DNA of 64,000 nucleotides from Demetria terragena DSM 11295 (GCF_000376825.1 NZ_AQXW01000003.1:310001-374000), one strand, 5' to 3'. Shown: positions 35,869-46,100, counted from the first letter of the stretch. A program made the numbers and translations. Notes: generated from the letters alone by a model not told the origin.

Positions 35869-37452
35869 ATGATGAGCAGTTATGACTACATCGTGGTGGG
35901 CAGCGGGTCGGCAGGGGCGGTGCTCGCAGGTCGACTGAGCGAAGATCCCGGAGTGAGCGTGCTCGTGTTGGAGGCCGGTGGTCGCAGCAGGCCGAACATG
36001 AATGTTCAGATTCCAGCTGCTTTCACCAAGCAGTTCAAGACCAGCCTGGACTGGGAGTTCTACACCGAGCCCGAGCCACACCTCAACGGTCGCACCATCT
36101 TTCAGCCCCGCGGAAAGATGCTGGGTGGCTGTAGTGCGATGAACGCGATGATGTACCTGCGAGGCAACCGCGCCGACTACGACGGCTGGGCCGCGAAGGG
36201 TGCCACCGGGTGGTCCTATGACGAGATCCTGCCGTTGTTCCGTCGCTCCGAGCACAACAGCCGTGGTGCGAGCGAGTTCCACGGCACGTCCGGTCCGCAG
36301 TACGTCGAAGACGCACCCGACCCGCGCGAGCCAGCCTTGGCGATGGTGGAGGGCATGGTCGAGGGCGGTATGCCGCGAACCGACGACTTCAACGGCGCCG
36401 AGCAGGTGGGTGCCTCGATGTACCAGCGCACCACCCGCAACGGACAGCGCTGGACGACCTGGGACGGGTTCCTGGCCCCACACCGCAAGCGCCCCAACCT
36501 GACCATTACCTCCGGAGCCGTGGTGCACAAGGTGGTTCTGGAGGGTGGTGCCGCAACCGGAGTCGTGGTTGAGGTCAACGGTTCGGTACAAACCATCCGA
36601 GCCGACCGCGAAGTGATCCTGTCCGCAGGCGCACTCAGCACCCCACATCTGTTGATGCTGTCCGGCATCGGCCCGGCAGACCACCTTCGGGAGAACGGCA
36701 TCACCGTGGCCGTCGACAGCCCGCATGTTGGCGAGCACCTCATGGACCACCCGCTCTATGCGGTCAACTGGGAGACCACTTCGACCGACACGTTGGCGTC
36801 GGCGGAGTCGCCGAAGCAGTTGGCTAAGTTCTTCCTGCGGCGCCGCGGCATGCTGACCTCCAACATCGGCGAGGCCGGTGCGTTCTTCCACACCAGCGTG
36901 GAAGATTTCGCGCCCTACATGCAGATCATTGGCGCACCCGGCTACTTCTGGGAGCACGGTGCAGGCACCTTTGATGGACATGCCTTCGCGATGGGCCTCT
37001 CAATGGTCGGCGCTCGCTCCGAAGGCACGGTGCGCTTGGGTTCGAGCGACCCCAAGGCAGCTCCCAAGATCTGCTTCAACTACTTCAGTGACCCCGACGA
37101 CATGCGCTCCATGGTGGATGGCATCGAACGGGTGCGGGAGCTCGCGGCGACACCGACGTTGAGCAAGATCATCAAGCGCGAACTGCACCCTGGGCCTGAC
37201 TTCGGCACCAGCCGCAAGGATGTGGAGGCGGCCGTCCGCGCTGGGGTCGAGCACACGTACCACGCGTCGTGCACGGCTCGTATGGGCACCGAAGAAACCG
37301 GAGCATTGGATGCGAGCCTGCGGGTTTACGGGGTCAAGGGTCTTCGCGTGGTGGATGCCTCGGCCATGCCGAAGGTGACCCACGGCAACACCCACGCACC
37401 AACCATCCTGATCGGTGAGAAGGCCGCCGATCTGATTCGTACGGGGAACTGA
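35869..37452 (+). CDS. GMC-family FAD oxidoreductase (choline/alcohol dehydrogenase type)
   Basis: The 527-residue protein has an FAD dinucleotide fold (DYIVVGSGSAGAVLAGRLSE), the GMC signature 1 region (PRGKMLGGCSAMNAMMYLRG) and signature 2 (GALSTPHLLMLSGIGP). The active-site histidines lie in YHASCTARMG and GNTHAPT. It oxidises a primary alcohol, perhaps choline, to an aldehyde. The adjacent aldehyde dehydrogenase would finish the oxidation. The operon lies downstream of a palindrome and divergent from a PucR regulator. ATG 35872 is an equally good start. The substrate is inference only. Confidence 0.9.
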   Translation: MMSSYDYIVVGSGSAGAVLAGRLSEDPGVSVLVLEAGGRSRPNMNVQIPAAFTKQFKTSLDWEFYTEPEPHLNGRTIFQPRGKMLGGCSAMNAMMYLRGNRADYDGWAAKGATGWSYDEILPLFRRSEHNSRGASEFHGTSGPQYVEDAPDPREPALAMVEGMVEGGMPRTDDFNGAEQVGASMYQRTTRNGQRWTTWDGFLAPHRKRPNLTITSGAVVHKVVLEGGAATGVVVEVNGSVQTIRADREVILSAGALSTPHLLMLSGIGPADHLRENGITVAVDSPHVGEHLMDHPLYAVNWETTSTDTLASAESPKQLAKFFLRRRGMLTSNIGEAGAFFHTSVEDFAPYMQIIGAPGYFWEHGAGTFDGHAFAMGLSMVGARSEGTVRLGSSDPKAAPKICFNYFSDPDDMRSMVDGIERVRELAATPTLSKIIKRELHPGPDFGTSRKDVEAAVRAGVEHTYHASCTARMGTEETGALDASLRVYGVKGLRVVDASAMPKVTHGNTHAPTILIGEKAADLIRTGN

Positions 37453-37454
37453 CA

Positions 37455-39185
37455 ATGACGACAACATCAATCGAGACCGACAACGCCAAGCGCGCCGAGC
37501 AGATCGTGCAGCGCGCCAAGGCTGGCGAGCAGGCCTGGGGCGCCGTCGGCGTTGCCCAACGGCGCGAAATGCTGGAGCGTTTTTCCGCGCTCGTGGAGGC
37601 TAAGGCCACTGAGTGGGTCGAAATCGCCACCCGGATCAAAGGCCTGGACCCGGACTCCTCGATCGTGGGTGAGGAATGGACCTCGGGCCCATATGCCTGC
37701 ATCCAGTACGCCCAGCAACTCATCCCCACGCTGCGCCGGATGGAGGAGGGGAAGGGTGCGACCGACGGATTCACCATCGTGCCTCAGCCCGGCGACCGGG
37801 TCGCCGTCGAGGTGCTGCCGCACACGGTCTGGGATCACCTCCTGCAGTCGGGCTTTTCCGCGCAGGTGTGGATCAAGCCGGGTGTGACCGAGGCGCAGGT
37901 GCGCTCACGCGCTGGCCTTGGAATGAAGAAACCGGCACAGACCAACGGGACCTGCTTGGTCCTGGGGGCCGGCAACATCTTCTCGATCGCGCCACTTGAT
38001 GCGCTGTACGTCCTCTACGCGGACAACCGCTCGGTAGCCCTCAAACTCAATCCGATCACAGACGACTTGCTGCCGATTCTCGAGGCGATCTTCGCGCCGT
38101 TTATCGAGATCGGCGCGGTGCAGGTGTTCTCCAGCGACATCGAACTGGGTTCGCTGTTGACTCAGCATGACGGGATCGACGCGGTCCACATGACCGGGTC
38201 CGAAGCCACCCACGACGTCATCGTGTGGGGTCCGGGAGACCAGGGCGCAGCCAACAAGGCGGCGGACACTCCACAACTCACCAAGCCCATGACGAGCGAG
38301 CTCGGGGGAGTCTCGCCAGCGATCGTGGTTCCGGGTGAGTGGTCCAGCCGGGACATTGAATTTCAGGCGAATCACGTGGCCACGCAGCGCCTTCACAACG
38401 CGGGCTCCAATTGCGTCGCGGCACAGATGGTGATCATCAGTTCGGACTGGGCGCAGAAGGACCAATTCTTGAAGGCCCTTCGTCGGGCGATGGCCAAGGC
38501 ACCGAAACGCCCGTCCTGGTACCCCGGTTCAGCGGATCGTGTGGCTGCCGTGCGAGAAGAGAATCCGGAGAACGCGGTGCCCGTCGGGGGGACGCCGGAA
38601 CGGACGCTGCTGAGTGGCCTGGACCTTTCGGATGATTCCGAAACGGCCTTTGAGACCGAGTTCTTCGCACCAGTGCTGGGCGTTTCCGAACTCCCTGGAC
38701 TGGGTGCCGACTTCTTGGCGACAGCGATCGACACCTCGAATGAGCGACTTCGCGGAACTCTCGGCGCCAACATCGTGATCCACCCAAAGACCGAGGAGCA
38801 GATCGGCGAGAAGACGATGTCGGATCTGATCGCATCGATGCGTTACGGAACGGTCGCCATCAACTGCTGGACCGGAGTGGGTTACCTCACCGCCACCGCG
38901 ACCTGGGGAGCATTCCCGGGCCATGCATTGAATGACATCCAGTCGGGGCATGGCGTGGTGCACAATGCGGTGCTGCTAGCGGACGTTGAGCGCACGGTTA
39001 TTCGCGGTCCGTTCCGACCCTATCCGCGGTCAGTTCTTGCGGGGGAGATGTCGCTCACTCCGAAGCCGCCGTGGTTCGTCAACAACAAGACGGCCGCGTC
39101 GACGGGGGAAAAGCTGGTCCGGTTTGCTGCCCAGCCAGGCTGGGGACGACTGCCCGCTGTCTTCGCGTCCGCGTTGCGCGGCTGA
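37455..39185 (+). CDS. Aldehyde dehydrogenase family protein
   Basis: This 576-residue NAD(P)-linked aldehyde dehydrogenase is longer than typical betaine-aldehyde enzymes (about 490). The catalytic Cys320 (HNAGSNCVAAQ), Glu282 (MTSELGGVSPAI) and the coenzyme Lys197 (VALKLNP) are visible. It starts 2 bases after the GMC gene, so the two form an alcohol-aldehyde-acid oxidation pair. I cannot name the substrate; choline to betaine is one option, but the sequence does not look like classical BetB. Confidence 0.9.
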   Translation: MTTTSIETDNAKRAEQIVQRAKAGEQAWGAVGVAQRREMLERFSALVEAKATEWVEIATRIKGLDPDSSIVGEEWTSGPYACIQYAQQLIPTLRRMEEGKGATDGFTIVPQPGDRVAVEVLPHTVWDHLLQSGFSAQVWIKPGVTEAQVRSRAGLGMKKPAQTNGTCLVLGAGNIFSIAPLDALYVLYADNRSVALKLNPITDDLLPILEAIFAPFIEIGAVQVFSSDIELGSLLTQHDGIDAVHMTGSEATHDVIVWGPGDQGAANKAADTPQLTKPMTSELGGVSPAIVVPGEWSSRDIEFQANHVATQRLHNAGSNCVAAQMVIISSDWAQKDQFLKALRRAMAKAPKRPSWYPGSADRVAAVREENPENAVPVGGTPERTLLSGLDLSDDSETAFETEFFAPVLGVSELPGLGADFLATAIDTSNERLRGTLGANIVIHPKTEEQIGEKTMSDLIASMRYGTVAINCWTGVGYLTATATWGAFPGHALNDIQSGHGVVHNAVLLADVERTVIRGPFRPYPRSVLAGEMSLTPKPPWFVNNKTAASTGEKLVRFAAQPGWGRLPAVFASALRG

Positions 39186-39198
39186 TCCGGACGGGCGC

Positions 39199-39234
39199 AG
39201 AGCCACGCATCTCGAGGAGGGGATGCGTGGCTCT
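39199..39234. terminator. Strong terminator hairpin
   Basis: A 13-bp perfect stem (39199-39211 with 39222-39234, loop 10) lies between convergent aldehyde dehydrogenase and cardiolipin synthase genes. Confidence 0.85.
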
Positions 39235-39259
39235 CGCGTGTCGGGCTGCCGCCCGGCGG

Positions 39260-40732
39260 CTACATCAAGGCGGCGGTCAGGCGGCAGACGTTGTTGACAT
39301 ACCGCTGGCCCCAGCTGACCTGTTGCCACTCTTCGGTTGTGAGCAGGTGCGAGACGGCCCGGTAGTGGGCGTCGTTTTCTTGCAGTTGAGCGATCAGGTC
39401 GCCGCCAAAGGCCAACATCATGACCTCATAGGTGAGGGCAAACGAGCGATAGTCCATGTTGGATGACCCAATCACGGCGACCCGATCATCGATGGTGAAG
39501 TACTTGCCGTGCAGCACGGTCGGCGCGGGGTAAAGGTGGATACGGACGCCAGCCTTCAGGAGCGCGCCGTAGTAGGAGCGCTGTGCGTGGCCGACGAGGA
39601 ACTGATCGGCTTCTTCCCCAACAAAGAGGTCGACCGTGACGCCCCGGTGCGCGGCGCTGGTGATGGCGTTGAGCAGTGCTTCGTTCGGGACGAAATACGG
39701 ACTGGTGATCGCGATGTTGCGTTGAGCCAACGCGAGCGACTGGACGAACATGCGCATATTCGGCTCGGTGGGAAAGCCGGGGCCAGACGGTACGACCTGC
39801 ATGCCGTGCGCCCGACCGCCGGGCGCATGGTCGGGCTGATCGGGGTAGTAGGTCGCCTGGTCGAGCATTTCGTCCGTCTCGGCGTACCAATCGGTGGCGA
39901 AGATGTGCGACAGCGAGGTGACGACATCGCCCGTGACCTGCACAGAGACATCGGACCAGGCGCGGCCCATCGCGAGGTTCTTTGCGCTGCCGTAGGCGGG
40001 ATCGATCAGATTGTGCGAGCCCATGAAGCCCACCGCGCCGTCAATGACCAGCAGTTTGCGGTGATTGCGTAGATCGGGGCGCCGCCAGCGGCCCTTGAAC
40101 GGGTTGATCGGCATCATCAGGTGCCACTCGATCCCGGCTGCGCTCATCCGGCGACCGAGAGTCTTGCGCCCGGGGTACTTCCGAGAGCCGATGTGGTCGA
40201 GCAGGAGTCGTACTTCGACACCGCGAGCCTTAGCACGGCGCAGGGCCTCAAAGACCGGGTCAGTCGCCTCATCCCAGGACACGATGTAGAACTCGACATG
40301 GACAAAATGCTCGGCTTGATCGATAGCGTCGGCGATGGCCTGGAAGTAGTCAGCGGTGATCGGGAAGATCTTTTCGGTTGTTCCGCTGACACACGGTTGG
40401 CCGGTCAGACGACGATTCATCTGGATCAGGGACTGGAGGTCCTCGCCAGGTTCGGCACCCGGCGGCAGCGGAGGCAATTCCTGCGCCCATTCTGAGGTCC
40501 GTTCGTTGGCGACCAGTTGGAGGTCGTACCGGCGGCCTTTGAGATAGGGCTGGCCAATCAACCAGTAGAGCGGGAACCCGATCAGGGGGATGAACATAAT
40601 CAGGAGTAGCCAGGCGGAGGCCGCGGCCGGACGGCGGTTTTCAGGTACGGTCCCGACCGCGATCACCTTCAAGGTGTATTCGAGCGTCAGAACCACCGTT
40701 GCTCCGGCAGCCGTGAACCAGTTGAAGTCCAT
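39260..40732 (-). CDS. cls: Cardiolipin synthase (phospholipase D family)
   Basis: The 490-residue membrane enzyme condenses two phosphatidylglycerols to cardiolipin. Two N-terminal membrane helices (about 7-55) precede the catalytic part, which has two HKD motifs: NHRKLLVIDGAVGFMGSHN and LHGKYFTIDDRVAVIGSSN. Start 40732 (MDFNWFTAAG) is chosen because the upstream residues are unlike the family. It is convergent with the oxidation operon and followed on the same strand by nothing further. Confidence 0.93.
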   Translation of the reverse strand: MDFNWFTAAGATVVLTLEYTLKVIAVGTVPENRRPAAASAWLLLIMFIPLIGFPLYWLIGQPYLKGRRYDLQLVANERTSEWAQELPPLPPGAEPGEDLQSLIQMNRRLTGQPCVSGTTEKIFPITADYFQAIADAIDQAEHFVHVEFYIVSWDEATDPVFEALRRAKARGVEVRLLLDHIGSRKYPGRKTLGRRMSAAGIEWHLMMPINPFKGRWRRPDLRNHRKLLVIDGAVGFMGSHNLIDPAYGSAKNLAMGRAWSDVSVQVTGDVVTSLSHIFATDWYAETDEMLDQATYYPDQPDHAPGGRAHGMQVVPSGPGFPTEPNMRMFVQSLALAQRNIAITSPYFVPNEALLNAITSAAHRGVTVDLFVGEEADQFLVGHAQRSYYGALLKAGVRIHLYPAPTVLHGKYFTIDDRVAVIGSSNMDYRSFALTYEVMMLAFGGDLIAQLQENDAHYRAVSHLLTTEEWQQVSWGQRYVNNVCRLTAALM

Positions 40733-40770
40733 GGCCCTGACCCTAGGTGCCGTCCGCTGTTGGCCGGTGG

Positions 40771-41316
40771 TCACGGTGGGGTCAGCGGAAGCAGAATGAC
40801 GGGACGGCGTAGTCCGAGCAACGTGAGCGGGTCTCGATAACTGTCCGGTCCGACCAGCAGGCCCCAGTGCAGGCAGGCCGCGGGGGCGCAGTGCGAGGGC
40901 GCCGGAGTGAGCGTCCCAATGGTGTCTCCCGCCTCGACCTGTGTGCCTTTGGTCGCGCGGTGCTGGAGTGGTTCGTACGTCGTGCGGGAACCATCCGCGT
41001 GACCAATAGACACCACGCCACGGCCGGCGATCACACCTGAGTACGTGATCGTTCCAGGAAGCGCCGCGCGTACGGGCTGGCTCGGTCGGCCCAGCAGGTC
41101 AACGCCGCGGTGCCCGGCTGCCCACGGCTGCGGCGGCGCGTCAAAGGGACGCACCACTCGTGGCGTGGGCTGCAGAGGCCAGACCGCCTGACCAGCTGGT
41201 GTGGGCAGTGGTCGGGACAGCCCTGGCCGGGCCTGCAAGAGCGGCGGAGGGCGGGGTGGATCGGCTGCGCACCCACCGAGTGCGGCAAGCAGGGCCGTGC
41301 ACATCAGAAGAGGCAT
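40771..41316 (-). CDS. M23-fold lipoprotein, probably inactive peptidase
   Basis: The 181-residue lipoprotein has a lipobox LGGC (Cys16), a Pro-rich stretch and a LytM/M23 domain. Zinc ligands His69 and Asp73 (HRGVDLLG) and His150 are kept. The first His of the usual HxH is Cys148 (ACLHWGL), and the catalytic Y-x-H loop reads YEPL. So it may not cleave peptidoglycan but could activate another enzyme. A gene of this kind normally sits between xerC and rpsB in actinobacteria; here it is separated from both by inserted genes. Alternative starts further upstream are weaker. Confidence 0.82.
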   Translation of the reverse strand: MPLLMCTALLAALGGCAADPPRPPPLLQARPGLSRPLPTPAGQAVWPLQPTPRVVRPFDAPPQPWAAGHRGVDLLGRPSQPVRAALPGTITYSGVIAGRGVVSIGHADGSRTTYEPLQHRATKGTQVEAGDTIGTLTPAPSHCAPAACLHWGLLVGPDSYRDPLTLLGLRRPVILLPLTPP

Positions 41317-41457
41317 GTGGTGAGCATCGCGGAGCGGGCGCTGGTCGTCACCCGGTGCGCCCATGCCTGTGGACACGGCCATCAGAGTATGTCGGGTATC
41401 CACAACGCTCGCGTGGCATCGCCTTCCGGAGCCCAACTTTGCCTAGAGTTGTGCCTC

Positions 41458-42315
41458 GTGGAGGACACGCGATGGGGCGGTCGACATCGGGCGCCGGTTC
41501 ACCAAGGCAGCCCAGGTCTGCGCGCGCGCCGCGGCCTCGCGGGGGTCCTTGTGGGACTGGCAGTCGCGAGTGCTGCCGTAGGTGCAGCCCGTGGAGATCA
41601 GGACGTGCGGATGACCGCGAGCCTGGCGAGCGGTTCTGAGGACGCCATGTTCCCGGCTACGACCCGACCTGCCACTTCGGCGCCACCCACCCGATCGGCC
41701 GCGCCGAGTCCGGCGCCGCGCCCCACGCCAACCGCCACACCCAAACCAACCGCGACGGTGCCGATCAAGGGCAACGGCAAAGTGGCCCAGGTCGTCGTTC
41801 CAGGTCAGGATTCCGGTGGCACTGGCCGAGTTGTCACGTATGCATTCGAGATCGAGGGTGGGCTTCCGATCGACCGAACCGCCGCTGCCACGTTGGTCGG
41901 GAGCACGCTGCGGGACAGCCGAGGGTGGCAACCGGTCAAGCACGTACGTTTCGTGCAGGTCAGCCCGTCCCAGCGGGCTCGTGGGGTCAAGCCCGACATC
42001 ACGATCTCGTTGGTCAGTCCCGACCGCACCGACCGCTGGTGCGCGCCACTAAAGACCGAAGGGCTGTGGTCATGCGCTAACAAGGACCGTGCGGTGATCA
42101 ATGCGCGCCGTTGGGTCGGAGGAGTCCAGGGCTTTTCCGCCAAGCCACGGTCGGACTATCAGAGTTATGTCCTCAATCACGAAGTCGGACACGAACTTGG
42201 CCACGGTCACGTGGGGTGCCCCGGCGAGGGAAAGCTCGCGCCGGTCATGATGCAGCAGTCGATGGGCTTGAAGGGGTGCCGACCCAACGTGTGGCCCGCA
42301 ACCCTTCGCGGCTAA
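41458..42315 (+). CDS. DUF3152 exported zinc-protease-like protein
   Basis: About 285 residues: one N-terminal membrane/signal helix (about 20-40), a Pro/Thr/Ala-rich spacer (70-105), and a C-terminal DUF3152 domain. That domain carries HEVGHELGHGH, the metzincin zinc-site pattern HExxHxxGxxH, followed by CPGEGKLAPVMMQQ. Activity is unproven. GTG 41458 has TAGAGT 8 bases upstream, which could be the -10 of a leaderless transcript. The stop overlaps the convergent GntR gene by 4 bases. Confidence 0.78.
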   Translation: MEDTRWGGRHRAPVHQGSPGLRARRGLAGVLVGLAVASAAVGAARGDQDVRMTASLASGSEDAMFPATTRPATSAPPTRSAAPSPAPRPTPTATPKPTATVPIKGNGKVAQVVVPGQDSGGTGRVVTYAFEIEGGLPIDRTAAATLVGSTLRDSRGWQPVKHVRFVQVSPSQRARGVKPDITISLVSPDRTDRWCAPLKTEGLWSCANKDRAVINARRWVGGVQGFSAKPRSDYQSYVLNHEVGHELGHGHVGCPGEGKLAPVMMQQSMGLKGCRPNVWPATLRG

Positions 42316-42983
42316 TCGAGTGAGGGCGCGACGCCTTCAGTTGTCCACCCGGCGGTAATGCGTGATAGGTGCAGCTGCATGAGCTCGCGTACCTGCTCTG
42401 CCTCGCCCGCCTCCAGAGCGCCCAGGACGCGGCGCTGCTCCCGGGCAGCCTCTTCTAGGGCGCCGGCGCTTGCCAGGCCAGGAATGCCGTAGAGCCGGGT
42501 CTGGTCGCGCAGGACTGCGACCGACTCGACGAGGCGGCGATTGCCGTGCAGCGCAATGAGACTCAAGTGAAACTCACGATCGCGCGCCAGGAACTCCACG
42601 GCGTCGCCTGCCTTGGCCAAGCGCTCGATAGCGCCGCAGAGATCGCGCAATCTAGGCATGGCTTGGACGAGTTCCTGGGGCCGCGTCGCCAGTTCCATGA
42701 GTGCGGGGACCTCGAGCCATTGCCGCAATTCAATAACGTCGGCTAGATCGTCCGCCGTGATCTCGACGACCCGGAAACCGCGGTTGCGGATTGCTTCCAA
42801 GATGCCTTCGTTGACGAGCGTGAGCATCGCCTCGCGGACAGGGGAGACCGAGACGCCAAGTCGCTTGGCAATGGATGCCGCGGAGTGCAGTTCACCCGGG
42901 CGGATCTCACCGGTGACGATCGCTTGGCGCAACGTGTCGAGTGCCTGATCCCGCAGGCTGCGGGCGGTGCCGATCGGTTCCAT
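42312..42983 (-). CDS. GntR-family (FadR/FCD) regulator, probably of putA
   Basis: The 223-residue regulator has a winged helix at about 8-75 (AASIAKRLGVSVSPVREAML) and a C-terminal FCD ligand domain with metal-type residues (DREFHLSLIALHGN). It is divergent from putA. The gap contains an inverted repeat TGTCAC...GTGACA (43052-43076). It probably represses proline use. The ligand, perhaps proline or pyrroline-carboxylate, is inference. Confidence 0.85.
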   Translation of the reverse strand: MEPIGTARSLRDQALDTLRQAIVTGEIRPGELHSAASIAKRLGVSVSPVREAMLTLVNEGILEAIRNRGFRVVEITADDLADVIELRQWLEVPALMELATRPQELVQAMPRLRDLCGAIERLAKAGDAVEFLARDREFHLSLIALHGNRRLVESVAVLRDQTRLYGIPGLASAGALEEAAREQRRVLGALEAGEAEQVRELMQLHLSRITAGWTTEGVAPSLD

Positions 42984-43051
42984 GGCGGGTCCTCTCCGGT
43001 CGCGGTGGTGACCTTCCGCTGATCCGCTCCAGGTAGGGGCCGTCGCGGTGT

Positions 43052-43076
43052 TGTCACGCCTAGGTAGTGGGTGACA
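43052..43076. promoter_or_regulatory. Inverted repeat in the GntR-putA gap
   Basis: TGTCAC (43052-43057) and GTGACA (43071-43076) are exact inverted arms with a 13-base spacer, about 45 bases before putA. A plausible operator for the divergent regulator. Confidence 0.4.
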
Positions 43077-43120
43077 TGCTACATCTCACACACGACACTG
43101 CGGCGAATGTGAAGGGAGTT

Positions 43121-46100
43121 ATGGCGATGACGGACGGCACCTCGATAGCCCCGATCGACCGAGCCTTGGGGGAGGAGGCGGTAGACCAGGTCCGGCAGTG
43201 GCTGGAAGCCAGCCGGAACCAGCCCGTTGACGCGGCGGCCCAGCGCCTCGCCGGAGTGTTGCAGGACCCGAACGGCCTGGCCTTCACGGTGGGATTCGTC
43301 GATGGTGTCGTACGCCCCGAGGATCCTCGCGCGGCCGCACGAGCCCTACGCGACATCGCACCGTTGACGCCAGCCTTCTTGCCGGCACCGCTGCGGGCGG
43401 CGGTGAAGACGGGCGCCGCCGCTGGGCGTGTGGTTCCTGGCGTGGTCGTCCCGACTGCTCGTACGGCGCTGCGTCAGATGGTGCGCCACCTCATCGTGGA
43501 TGCCACCGACAAGCGCTTGGGCCGATCTATTCATCGGATCAAGGGTGACCAGGACGGCGTACGCCTCAACATCAACTTGCTGGGCGAGGCGGTCCTCGGT
43601 GAAGCCGAAGCAACTAAGCGCCTCGCCGACACCGAAAAGCTCTTGGCGCGCGATGACGTCGACTACGTTTCGATCAAGGTCTCGTCCACCGTCTCGCCAC
43701 ATAGTCCGTGGTCTTTCGATGACGCCGTCCAGCATGCTGCGGAGGCGCTGTTGCCGTTGTACCGGCGAGCTGTCGCCGAGGGCGGGAAGTTCATCAACCT
43801 CGATATGGAGGAATACAAGGACCTCGACCTGACCTTGGAGGTCTTTACCTCGATCCTCGATCGCGAGGAGTTCCTGTCCCTGGAGGCCGGCGTCGTGCTT
43901 CAGGCATACCTGCCAGACGCGCTCGCCGCCATGCACCGGTTGCAGGAGTGGGCTGCCGCGCGAGTTGCGCGCGGTGGTGCGCCGGTGAAGGTGCGTTTGG
44001 TCAAGGGCGCGAACCTGCCCATGGAAGAGGTCGACGCCGAAGTCCATGGCTGGCCGCTCGCGACCTGGCACAGCAAGCAGGCATCGGACTCGTGCTACAA
44101 GGCAGTCTTGGACTATGCCCTGCAGCCAGCGCACGTCAAGAACCTGAGGGTCGGCGTCGCCGGTCACAATCTGTTCGACATCGCGCTCGCCTGGCTGCTT
44201 GCCAAGCAACGCGGCGTGACTGAGGGCATCGATATCGAAATGCTCCTGGGTATGGCGACCGCCCAGGCCGCAGCCGTGCGGGCGGACGTCGGCAGTTTGT
44301 TGCTCTATACCCCGGTCGTTCGGCCCGAGGAGTTCGACGTAGCGATCGCCTACCTCATTCGCCGATTGGAGGAAGGCGCCTCGCAAGAGAACTTCATGTC
44401 GGCCATGTTCGAGCTCGATGACCCGACCTTCTTCGACCGTGAGAAAGAGCGCTTCCTCGCCTCGATCGACACGATCCCGGCTGAGGTGCCTGTGTCACAT
44501 CGTTGCCAGGACCGCCGACGGCCCGCAGCCGCGTGGACGGGTGCTCCCGGTGAGTTCGTGAACACTCCTGACACCGACCCCTCTATTGAGGCGAATCGCG
44601 AATGGGGTCAACAGATTCGGTCGAAGATGCAAGGAAGTCGCCTTGGCCGGGACCTGGCCAAGGCGGGTGAGATTCAGTCGGTCGCTCAGGTGGAAGCTCT
44701 CATCGAGGAGACGGCGACCGCAGGAGCCGCATGGCGTGACCTGAGTGCTGCTGCTCGCGCGGAGATTCTGCACCGAGCAGGGGACGTCCTGGAGGCGCGG
44801 CGTGCGGACTTGTTGGAAGTCATGGGTTCCGAATGCGGCAAGGTGCTGGAGCAAGGTGACCCGGAGGTGAGCGAGGCAATCGACTTCGCGCACTACTACG
44901 CCGAGCGTGGGCGAGAGCTGGAATCCGTTGAGGGAGCGCGTTTTTCGCCATCCCGCCTGACCGTGGTGACCCCGCCATGGAACTTCCCCTGCGCGATCCC
45001 TGCGGGGTCGACGCTGGCGGCGTTGGCATCCGGCTCGCCGGTCATCATCAAGCCCGCCCCGCAGGCGCGGCGTACCGGCGCAGTCATGGTGGAGGCGCTG
45101 TGGGAGGCAGGCGTACCGCGTGATGTGTTGCGCTATGTCCAGGTCCCAGAGAACGAGGTCGGCAGTCGGCTCATCACCCATGAAACCGTCGAGCGGGTCG
45201 TGCTCACCGGTGCGTACGAGACCGCCCAGTTGTTCCGCAGCATGCGTCCAGACCTACCGCTGTTGGCCGAGACCAGCGGCAAGAACGCTTTGATCGTCAC
45301 CCCGAGTGCCGACCTGGATCTCGCGGCCAAGGACGTCGCGTACTCCGCGTTCGGTCACGCCGGACAGAAGTGCTCGGCAGCGTCGCTGACCATCTTGGTC
45401 GGCACCGTCGCCACATCCGAGCGGTTCCGGCGCCAGTTGATTGACGCGGTCCAATCCATGACGGTGGGCCTCCCGTGGGAGGAAGCCAGCCAGGTTGGCC
45501 CGGTCATCGAACCTGCCCAAGGCAAATTGCTTGACGCGCTCACTGTCCTGCCGGAGGGGCAGTCCTGGCTGGTCGAGCCAAGGCGCCTCGACGAGGACGG
45601 GATGCTCTGGAGTCCAGGTGTCCGCGATGGCGTCAAGCCGGGATCGGAATATCACCTGACCGAGTACTTCGGACCGGTGCTCGGCGTCATGGCCGCGCCG
45701 ACCCTGGAGGCCGCGATCGATTACGTCAACCAGATCGACTATGGCTTGACCAGCGGCATCCATAGCCTCGACGAGGATGAGGTCGCGACCTGGCTCGGCT
45801 CAGTCCAGGCCGGAAACCTGTACGTCAACCGAGGGATCACCGGGGCCATCGTGCAACGGCAGCCGTTCGGCGGCTGGAAGAAGGCCGCCGTGGGCGCAGG
45901 CTGCAAGGCCGGCGGGCCCAATTACCTCGTGGGCTTTGGAACGTGGAGCGACGAGTCGGTCAGTCGGTCGGCGAATGACGAGATCAGTCAGGCGGTCCTC
46001 GATGCTGCGCACGACCTCGATCACCGGGATCGGGAGTGGCTCGCCGGTGCGCTGTCGACTGACGCGGTGGCCTGGGCCAGCGAATTTGGAGTCGTCCAGG

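Noticed and set aside
35812-36981. 389-codon open frame on the - strand over the GMC gene
   Set aside because: Shadow of the GMC oxidoreductase, which has FAD and active-site motifs.
43346-44386. 346-codon open frame on the - strand over putA
   Set aside because: Shadow of the proline dehydrogenase domain.
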